A DNA stretch of 6,227 nucleotides, from assembly GCA_963693635.1 (NCBI GenBank), contig CAVOBC010000294.1, positions 1 to 6,227 of the forward strand, given 5' to 3'. The translations under genes were made by a program, and so were the position numbers. This DNA comes from CAVOBC01 sp963693635. GTDB lineage: Bacteria; Pseudomonadota; Gammaproteobacteria; Pseudomonadales; Azotimanducaceae. The notes beneath the pieces are model-generated. The model was not told the DNA's origin. It did no database searches and saw only the letters and a program-made list of their open reading frames with translations. Of the stretch, positions 1 through 4,649 are shown one piece after another. Position 1 is the first letter of the stretch. Each line of letters starts with the position of its first letter.

Positions 1-564
1 GGCCCGCACGATCCGGTCGCTATGATCCGTAATCCGGGACAGCGCGCGCGTTTCGACGATCTGCACGTTGAAACGGTGCTCGCAGACCTTGAATATCCAA
101 TCGACCACGCATTGATGGGCTGCGAAAGCGTCATCTTTGCCGCTGGTTCCGGTGGCAAAACCGGCAAGGACAAGACCGTTCTGATTGACCACATCGGCGC
201 CATTCGCTCGATGGTCGCCGCACAGATGGCCGGTGTCTCGCGCTATATCATGCTGAGCTCAATCGGCAACAATGTGGCGAGCACGTCGCCGATTGCGCAC
301 TATCATCGCGCCAAGGCGTACGCGGACATCCACCTGCGCGAAACTGATCTTGACTGGACGATTGTGTGCCCGGGCGGCCTCACCGATGAAGACGCAACCG
401 GTTACGTCACCGTCAGCTCAGACCTGATGGGCCGCGGCACCACGTCACGTGAGAATCTGGCGGACGCGCTCGCGCGGTGTCTCGATCTCCCCGGAACGAT
501 CCGCAAGAGCTTCAGCCTGCTGGATGGGGACACGGCTATCGAGTCGGCCCTCTCCGGGCTCTAG
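1..564 (+). CDS. Atypical SDR / NAD(P)-binding oxidoreductase, YhfK-like (5' partial)
   Basis: The reading frame is open to the left edge. The seven codons before the first ATG (22) read GPHDPVA and join MIRNPGQ, which matches the strand-2 region of atypical SDRs (typically GHxVxAMVRxPxQ). The gene therefore starts outside the window and ATG 22 is internal. Visible from ATG 22: VIFAAGSGGKTG (residues 37-48), matching the cofactor-side loop of YhfK-type NAD(P)H-binding proteins; DHIGA (56-60); the strand RYIMLSS (74-80); YHRAK (94-98) at the YxxxK position; and CPGGL (116-120). The C-terminus, with SLLDGDTAIESAL, is the normal family ending. The missing part must carry the GxxGxxG dinucleotide-binding motif. 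The family contains NAD(P)-dependent reductases or epimerases and stress-related proteins of mostly unknown substrate, acting in the cytoplasm. The gene converges on the FAH-family gene, with 68 bp between the two stop codons. Confidence 0.9.
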   Translation, partial: GPHDPVAMIRNPGQRARFDDLHVETVLADLEYPIDHALMGCESVIFAAGSGGKTGKDKTVLIDHIGAIRSMVAAQMAGVSRYIMLSSIGNNVASTSPIAHYHRAKAYADIHLRETDLDWTIVCPGGLTDEDATGYVTVSSDLMGRGTTSRENLADALARCLDLPGTIRKSFSLLDGDTAIESALSGL

Positions 565-605
565 ACCAAGACCAGGACGTAGACCAGGACCTAGACAGGG
601 CCAGA
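562..605. repeat. 12-bp imperfect tandem repeat overlapping and following the SDR stop codon
   Basis: Three 12-bp units lie at 570-581 (gaccaggacgta), 582-593 (gaccaggaccta) and 594-605 (gacagggccaga), preceded by a partial copy at 562-569. The first two differ at one base and the third is degraded. The array begins at the TAG stop of the SDR gene and contributes two further in-frame TAG codons, at 580 and 592. It fills most of the convergent gap between the SDR and FAH genes. No hairpin with a U-run is visible, so it is not an obvious terminator. Confidence 0.7.
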
Positions 606-632
606 AACAGGCTGCAGAACGTTACTTGGAAC

Positions 633-1559
633 TCATTTAGCATACTTGCCGGAAAGCTGTGGTGCCGGGCCTTCGGCACCCGATGCACGTCGGTCCGCAC
701 GGGTCTCCCGCGACCAGATCCGCTTGAGAGGATCGCTGACAGTGAACGTCAACCGCCCGAGACCCTCGCTCTCCTGCTCCACCACATCGCCGTCCTGCAG
801 GGGATGCAGTCCGCCATGGTTGGTGCCAAGCGCAAGCACGTCACCTGGCTCCAGCGTTGTGTTGGCACTGACAAACGCGAGCGACGCGGCGATGTCGTGC
901 GCCATGTCATCCGTATTGTAATGATGTGTCGCCCGCCCGTTGTTCCACTGCGTCACCTGCAGATTCATGGGGTTGGCTATCTCGTCCGCCGTCGTGATCC
1001 ACGGTCCGAGCGGCGCAAAATCGTCCTGGCCCTTCATGAAGTACGGCAGGCCCATGCCGCCGGACAGCCCCCGTGCCGAGCCGTCGACAAAGTTCAGATA
1101 ACCGAAGATGTGGTCATACGCGTCTGCGGGGTCGATATTCTTTGCACGCTTGCCCACGACGAGCGCAACCTCGGCTTCACCTTCAAAGATCGACGCCGGT
1201 GTATCCGGCAAGTGCATGACGTCGTCGTGCCCGATGACGGCATGCGAGTTCTTGAAGAACGCCTGGGCTGCCGGCTTTTCCTTCAAGGTCCCGTCTTCCA
1301 TGTAGTTCACCGCCATGCAAACAATCGAAATGGGCTTCGGCAGGGGCGCGCGCAGGGTCACGGCGTCGAGGGGCCGGGCAGAACCGCTCGCAACCGCCGC
1401 CTCGAACCGCGGACGATAATCCTGCCACTCCGAGATGACCTGATTGATCAGTTGCTGAGGCGGGAACGCCGCCATCGCCACGGTCTCTGACGCAAGGCTG
1501 ACCGCCCCGTCATTGGTAATCACCGCCAGCTCAAAGTCGTCAATAAACGTCAATCTCAC
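633..1559 (-). CDS. Fumarylacetoacetate hydrolase (FAH) family protein
   Basis: This 308-aa cytoplasmic enzyme is of the FAH superfamily, whose members are Mg2+/Mn2+-dependent hydrolases, hydratases, decarboxylases and isomerases of ketoacids. The FAH-fold features appear in order: EGEAEVALVVGK (126-137), giving metal ligands E128 and E130; GYLNFVDGSARG (153-164), giving the third acidic ligand D159; KGQDDFAPLGPW (176-187), with the conserved Lys, Asp and GPW; NTDDM (215-219); PGDVLALGT (238-246); and ESEGLG (263-268). An N-terminal lid of about 75 residues precedes the domain, as usual. The NYxxHxxE segment is altered (NYMEDGT, 85-91) and has no His. The last 25 or so residues are a polar tail beyond the normal end. 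The start is GTG; GAAGGAG seven bases upstream and an in-frame TGA just before it support this choice. It is probably co-transcribed with the SMP-30-type gene upstream. The substrate is unknown; a sugar-acid or aromatic-derived ketoacid is an inference. Confidence 0.93.
   Translation of the reverse strand: MRLTFIDDFELAVITNDGAVSLASETVAMAAFPPQQLINQVISEWQDYRPRFEAAVASGSARPLDAVTLRAPLPKPISIVCMAVNYMEDGTLKEKPAAQAFFKNSHAVIGHDDVMHLPDTPASIFEGEAEVALVVGKRAKNIDPADAYDHIFGYLNFVDGSARGLSGGMGLPYFMKGQDDFAPLGPWITTADEIANPMNLQVTQWNNGRATHHYNTDDMAHDIAASLAFVSANTTLEPGDVLALGTNHGGLHPLQDGDVVEQESEGLGRLTFTVSDPLKRIWSRETRADRRASGAEGPAPQLSGKYAK
661..680. other. Perfect 7-bp inverted repeat near the 3' end of the FAH-family gene
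   Basis: Arms GGTGCCG (661-667) and CGGCACC (674-680) flank a 6-nt loop, so the RNA of either strand could form a stable GC-rich hairpin. It lies inside the region encoding the extra C-terminal tail of the FAH protein, about 25 bases before its stop. No T-run follows in either direction, so a classical intrinsic terminator is not supported. Confidence 0.55.
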
Positions 1560-1566
1560 GTGTGTG

Positions 1567-1573
1567 CTCCTTC
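1567..1573 (-). promoter_or_regulatory. Ribosome binding site of the FAH-family gene
   Basis: The minus strand reads GAAGGAG here, seven bases before the GTG start at 1559. This strong Shine-Dalgarno sequence decides the GTG start. It sits in the 49-bp gap after the lactonase stop codon, consistent with an operon. Confidence 0.8.
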
Positions 1574-1608
1574 AAAGAACCGTTAGATTAGATGCAAGGC
1601 AATTTGCT

Positions 1609-2487
1609 TCAGTCCTGGCCCAGCAGCGGCGTCCCCGGCACCCGAACTGGTACCGAAAATACCGCCGTGGATGCCGTCATGAAGAGCGTCATCATGTCGT
1701 CACCACCCCAGGTGAAGTTAGCGCAGAACCCGGGCGTCTGAATGACGCCCAGAAGCCCGCCGTTGATGCCATCGTAGACGTGCACGCCACCCGGCCCGCC
1801 CGCATACAGGTTGCCAACCGCATCAATCTTGAGTCCGTCCGGTGCCGGCGACTGGGCGAATACGTCACCACCCGTCAGGCCGTCTCCGGCCAGCGTGTAC
1901 CGTCGAATCTCCTGATTTTGCGTGTCGGCGACAAAGAGCTGACTCGGATCGAGCCCGAGACACAGCCCATTGGGTGTCAAGAGATCGCCCGTTAGCAGTG
2001 TCAACGTCAGGTCAGTGGGAGACAGGTGATACACACCCTGAAATGACAACTCCTGCTCGCGCTCAACACCGTGAACCCCGCGGCGACCATACGCCGGGTC
2101 TGTGAAATAGATGTCACCATCGGCCGATACAATAATGTCGTTGGGACTGTTAAGTTCCTTGCCCTCATAGTGACTTGCAAGCACCGAGAGCGTCCCACTG
2201 TCGTCACGCGTCACCCGGCTGGCCGCATGCTCGCACGACAGGATGCGGCCTTCATGGTCATAGGTATTGCCGTTCGCCATCTGCGACGGTTCGCGGTAAA
2301 CGGTGAGACCGTTGCCAGCGTCCCAGCGGTAGAGTTTGTTCGCGGGAATGTCGCTAAATGTCAGATGCTGGCCACCGGGATGCCAGATTGGGCCTTCCGT
2401 GAACTGCAGATCCGAGGCGACCGTGTCGCACGTTGCATTCTCATCGACGATCGCGTGCATCGCTTCGTCCCTGACATCAATACTCAT
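1609..2487 (-). CDS. SMP-30/gluconolactonase/LRE family lactonase
   Basis: This 292-aa six-bladed beta-propeller lactonase is a predicted cytoplasmic metal-dependent hydrolase of a sugar or other lactone. The family landmarks are present: TEGPIW (30-35), with metal ligand E31; NSPND (113-117), the conserved substrate/metal loop; YFTDPAYG (127-134), as in bacterial gluconolactonases; TPNGL (171-175), with N173 at the metal-ligand Asn; and APDGLKID (215-222), with D217 as the metal-ligand Asp. No signal peptide is evident. ATG 2487 has only a weak GGGA site seven bases upstream. A second in-frame ATG at 2460 (residue 10) has AGGGA seven bases upstream and is an equally reasonable start. The gene precedes the FAH-family gene by 49 bp on the same strand. 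Lactonase and FAH-family enzyme would make consecutive or near-consecutive steps in a sugar-acid type pathway; this is inference. The exact lactone cannot be named from sequence. Confidence 0.93.
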   Translation of the reverse strand: MSIDVRDEAMHAIVDENATCDTVASDLQFTEGPIWHPGGQHLTFSDIPANKLYRWDAGNGLTVYREPSQMANGNTYDHEGRILSCEHAASRVTRDDSGTLSVLASHYEGKELNSPNDIIVSADGDIYFTDPAYGRRGVHGVEREQELSFQGVYHLSPTDLTLTLLTGDLLTPNGLCLGLDPSQLFVADTQNQEIRRYTLAGDGLTGGDVFAQSPAPDGLKIDAVGNLYAGGPGGVHVYDGINGGLLGVIQTPGFCANFTWGGDDMMTLFMTASTAVFSVPVRVPGTPLLGQD

Positions 2488-2640
2488 GATTTAGTCCCAC
2501 TTGTTGTTCTTGGTTGCTGCGCTTTCACCGGGCCACAAATTTCAGGGCAACGCGGCTGCCGCGAGTATCAACTTCTCTGCTCCACGAAACAATCGGCACG
2601 CCTCGCGCGCTGCGTTCTGGCTCGTCGCCCTGGTGTAAAC

Positions 2641-2685
2641 CCAAGTAGAAATGTCCGCATCTCTGCCAGATAGAAATGTCCGCAT
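2641..2685. repeat. Pair of 20-bp direct repeats, probable insertion-sequence end
   Basis: Copies at 2641-2660 and 2666-2685 have a 25-bp period. They share an exact 15-bp core (tagaaatgtccgcat, at 2646-2660 and 2671-2685) and a near-identical ccaRR lead, giving 18 of 20 identical. On the minus strand they read ATGCGGACATTTCTA. Repeated GGACATTT-type sub-repeats near a terminus are known for IS21-like elements and resemble the termini of related integrase-type elements. No second end and no intact transposase lie in the window, so this is read as a scar or solo end. Confidence 0.55.
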
Positions 2686-2789
2686 TGGTGGCTCCTTGGC
2701 GTGAGCGTGCCTTCCTTGACAGCCGTTTTCTCTTCTCAGGATGCGGTTTGATGGTTTGTGGCGTTTTGGCTGTCACTCTCTTCACAGCT

Positions 2790-2987
2790 TTATCGCTTTA
2801 TCAACGCGCACATTGATGATTTTCTCATCCTCAGAAGGCGGCGTCCCTCGCCAAGGGCGAAGACCTGGTGCTCGATCAGTTCGCCCGCGACCAGAATGCT
2901 GATTCGGCCATCGTAGCGTTGAAGCGGAGAAGGTAGTTGCTTCGATGTTATCGATCCCCAGCAGTCGCATCCCCCGACCAGGCGAGA
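2790..2987 (-). pseudogene. Possible decayed transposase C-terminal fragment
   Basis: This minus-strand frame runs from an in-frame TGA (2988-2990) to TAA (2790-2792) and has no usable start. It contains DGRISILVAGELIEHQVF, a short beta-rich stretch of the sort found at the C-termini of integrase-core transposases (DG-x-I-x-V-x-G). It lies about 100 bp before the direct repeats, on the same strand and in the order expected for transposase tail followed by element end. Homology was not tested and the assignment rests on a short stretch and on context, so it may be noise. Confidence 0.28.
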
Positions 2988-3063
2988 TCAAGACACCTGC
3001 ATTGCAGATCCAACTACGCTCCCCGACCACGCTTCACGGCTTCGGCTCACGCCACAGGCCCGG

Positions 3064-4158
3064 CTAACGTGGATTGCCGTAGATGTCGAACTCATCATAC
3101 TTCACCCATGACTCGTAGCCCGGGTCGCGATCAAAGCTCTGCGGTGTCGCCCAGGCGGGCTTAAGCCCTTCAATGAAATCCAATGGCAGTTCACCCGACG
3201 AACGCTTTGACAGTTCGTCATGCAACACCGCGAAGACGCGCCCAAGGTCGGGCGACATTTGTTTCGTAGCAGTTTGCCCAACCGGAAACTCGCCTGTCTC
3301 TTTATCGCGCGCGAAAGCGGCTTTCTTGTAGACGGCCTCTTCCTCTTTCTCCGCGTCGGTCAGTGCCGTGTTGACATGACGGCCGACAGGCACGACGGGC
3401 GTGTAGGCGCCCTTGGTCTGCATATCTGCCGGCTGATACTGTTCTGGTAGCGGACCAGCGCCGACAGTGATCTCGCCGTGGTTGACGTTGACCCAGAAGC
3501 CGCCGTGGGAACCATCCGGAAACGCGTACGCCGGCGTGTCGGTAAACTCCTCCGAGAAGGTGAACTCATCGTCCTTGATACCGTCGGCATACTTCTCGGA
3601 GGTTGCCCGCGCCGACAGGACCGCCCGGGCACTGCTCACCCACTCGGGCGTCATAAAAACAAAACGCGGCAGCGTCCGTACCGCGAGCGTGTCGTGCAAT
3701 GTCCGCAGGATCGCTGCAAGCGCTTTGTTCTCGGGCAGCCCACCGCTCATTTTCCATCGGGAGAGTTTGGACAGCCGCGCCCGCGCCGCAAACACTATTT
3801 TGGGATCGCGGCCGTGATATTGGATCCGCGTCAGATTGGACAAGATCGAATGGTCACCCTCGACCTTGAAGTCGCATTCGCCTTCATTCAGTTCGCCGCT
3901 GCCAGCGGTGACCGACGCGCCCTCGATCGTGGCGTGCCAGGCCACTTTAGCTCCGGCGTGCAGATAGCGAGGCGGATTGTGGGCAACCTCACAGAGCGTG
4001 AACCTGACCCCCGCAAGACCATCCGCGTGCCGTGCAGCCGCCGCAACCAACGTCTCCCTCGCAAGGTCAATCCATTCGTCGGAACCGAAAGACAAGTCCC
4101 CTATTCCATCGGCCATCGCAGCCAGAACCACAGACGGTGAGCCATTCGCCATTACCAT
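3064..4158 (-). CDS. Uncharacterised two-domain protein, SCP2-like
   Basis: This 364-aa soluble protein has no signal peptide or membrane segment. I do not recognise a named family with certainty. Residues 24-140 have the feel of a sterol-carrier-protein-2 domain: amphipathic helix, strands with WHATIEGASVTAG, then CDFKVEGDHSILSNL and GRDPKI. Residues 168-240 repeat the same pattern: F-x3-EW (24-29 and 168-173), AR (33-34 and 177-178), ADG (45-47 and 191-193), FT (53-54 and 199-200), W (74 and 222) and G-x-G-x-L (86-90 and 233-237). The protein therefore looks like an internal duplication. A charged segment, DAEKEEEAVYKKAAFARDKE, follows at 258-277. Lipid or hydrophobic-ligand binding is an inference from the fold guess only. 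The ATG at 4158 and a second ATG two codons later (4152) are both served by GGAGG/AGAGG sites. The gene precedes the lactonase/FAH pair on the same strand, separated by the insertion-sequence scar. Confidence 0.82.
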   Translation of the reverse strand: MVMANGSPSVVLAAMADGIGDLSFGSDEWIDLARETLVAAAARHADGLAGVRFTLCEVAHNPPRYLHAGAKVAWHATIEGASVTAGSGELNEGECDFKVEGDHSILSNLTRIQYHGRDPKIVFAARARLSKLSRWKMSGGLPENKALAAILRTLHDTLAVRTLPRFVFMTPEWVSSARAVLSARATSEKYADGIKDDEFTFSEEFTDTPAYAFPDGSHGGFWVNVNHGEITVGAGPLPEQYQPADMQTKGAYTPVVPVGRHVNTALTDAEKEEEAVYKKAAFARDKETGEFPVGQTATKQMSPDLGRVFAVLHDELSKRSSGELPLDFIEGLKPAWATPQSFDRDPGYESWVKYDEFDIYGNPR

Positions 4159-4161
4159 GAG

Positions 4162-4173
4162 CCTCTTTCCTCC
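4162..4173 (-). promoter_or_regulatory. Ribosome binding site region of the SCP2-like gene
   Basis: The minus strand carries GGAGG (4169-4173) and AGAGG (4162-4166). GGAGG is 10 bases from ATG 4158. AGAGG is 9 bases from the alternative ATG at 4152. Either start, two codons apart, is well served. Confidence 0.65.
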
Positions 4174-4232
4174 ACGATCAGATTTTTTTTGTCACTTGAT
4201 TGCTTTGTTGTTCATTTTTGTTGATTGCTCTT

Positions 4233-4261
4233 ATTGACAGTCGTTTGTTGACAGTCGTCAA
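4233..4261 (-). promoter_or_regulatory. Weak candidate promoter of the SCP2-like gene
   Basis: On the minus strand TTGACG (4256-4261, five of six to the -35 consensus) is followed after 17 bp by GTCAAT (4233-4238, only three of six to the -10 consensus). It lies about 75 bp before the start codon, in AT-rich DNA, and overlaps the palindrome. Position and spacing fit, but the -10 match is poor. Confidence 0.3.
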
Positions 4262-4266
4262 CAAAC
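4243..4266. promoter_or_regulatory. Perfect 10+10-bp palindrome, candidate operator
   Basis: Arms GTTTGTTGAC (4243-4252) and GTCAACAAAC (4257-4266) are exact inverted repeats with a 4-bp centre, AGTC. An additional half-type copy is present as the 11-bp direct repeat TTGACAGTCGT at 4234-4244 and 4248-4258, a 14-bp period. The TTGTTGAC/GTCAACAA pattern is of the kind bound by dimeric helix-turn-helix repressors such as GntR-type proteins. It lies about 85-110 bp upstream of the minus-strand SCP2-like gene and has no T-run, so an operator is more likely than a terminator. No regulator gene is in the window. Confidence 0.55.
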
Positions 4267-4327
4267 CCTAACGCCAAGTTTCGCCGGATCATGACGGTCG
4301 CAGCCATCCTATCAGCATCTCACGGTG

Positions 4328-4362
4328 CCGGAGTACCGCGCTGCCGCGCAGGGTACTCCCGG
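4328..4362. other. Strong GC-rich hairpin of unknown role
   Basis: GGAGTACC (4330-4337) pairs with GGTACTCC (4352-4359). Inside it GCGC (4338-4341) pairs with GCGC (4346-4349) around a TGCC loop, with a two-base bulge. Outside it CC (4328-4329) pairs with GG (4361-4362) past a one-base bulge. No T-run follows on either strand, so it is not a standard intrinsic terminator. It could be a leader structure for the GT39 gene, an interspersed palindromic element or a small RNA part. Confidence 0.5.
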
Positions 4363-4649
4363 TATATTGCTTCAGTTCCATGAGAGGTTGAGCCACGAAG
4401 AACAACAAAACCAGACGTGCGACGCACACCTTGACGAGTATTCCCAACAGATCTGCTACAGTCGATGCTCGGCCTGTTCGCCTCTGGAACCTATAGATGG
4501 TCAAAGTCCCCCGGACTGATCGATAGATTTGGCTCATGCCCGCGCGTGTTTCAGCGGCGTGCTCCAATACGCAGCCGACCTAGCCAATCCGCAAGAGAAC
4601 TTTCGAAACGCGCCTTCCAAATGCTTCCCAACCTTTGAGCCGGGCTCCA

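Larger units (their letters stand above)
2488..3063. other. Gene-poor 576-bp interval with insertion-sequence scar
   Basis: I see no intact gene here. The part nearest 2487 is the leader of the lactonase gene and contains a 13-bp palindrome (CGCGGC-T-GCCGCG, 2551-2563), probably incidental; no convincing -35/-10 pair was found. The middle holds two direct repeats of insertion-sequence-end type (2641-2685). The right half holds a possible transposase fragment (2790-2987). Short open frames across this interval have no convincing protein character. Confidence 0.6.
4159..4649. other. Divergent intergenic region between the SCP2-like and GT39 genes
   Basis: This region of about 490 bp holds no convincing gene. 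The part next to 4158 (about 4180-4245) is AT-rich compared with its surroundings and includes a run of eight T (4183-4190), consistent with the leader and promoter of the minus-strand gene. A palindrome (4243-4266) and a GC-rich hairpin (4328-4362) lie further on. I see no clear promoter or ribosome binding site for the plus-strand GT39 gene. Confidence 0.6.

Noticed and set aside
477..1490. A long plus-strand open frame covering the FAH-family gene
   Set aside because: It is an Arg-rich translation antisense to a gene with clear FAH motifs, has no ribosome binding site, and begins inside the SDR gene in another frame.
2551..2563. The CGCGGC-T-GCCGCG palindrome in the lactonase leader
   Set aside because: With a one-base centre and pure GC composition it is likely to arise by chance in GC-rich DNA, and no promoter elements flank it.
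2525..2785. A minus-strand 86-codon frame spanning the repeats
   Set aside because: Its GHFYL-type peptide is simply the translation of the insertion-sequence-end repeats. Such spurious proteins are common at these termini.
2782..3030. A minus-strand 82-codon frame upstream of the repeats
   Set aside because: It has no ribosome binding site and no recognisable domain. The alternative frame (2790-2987) looks slightly more like a transposase tail.
4289..4567. A minus-strand 92-codon frame with one hydrophobic stretch, in the divergent intergenic region
   Set aside because: The first start is TTG, there is no Shine-Dalgarno sequence at it or at the internal ATG, it runs through the strong hairpin, and nothing in it is recognisable.
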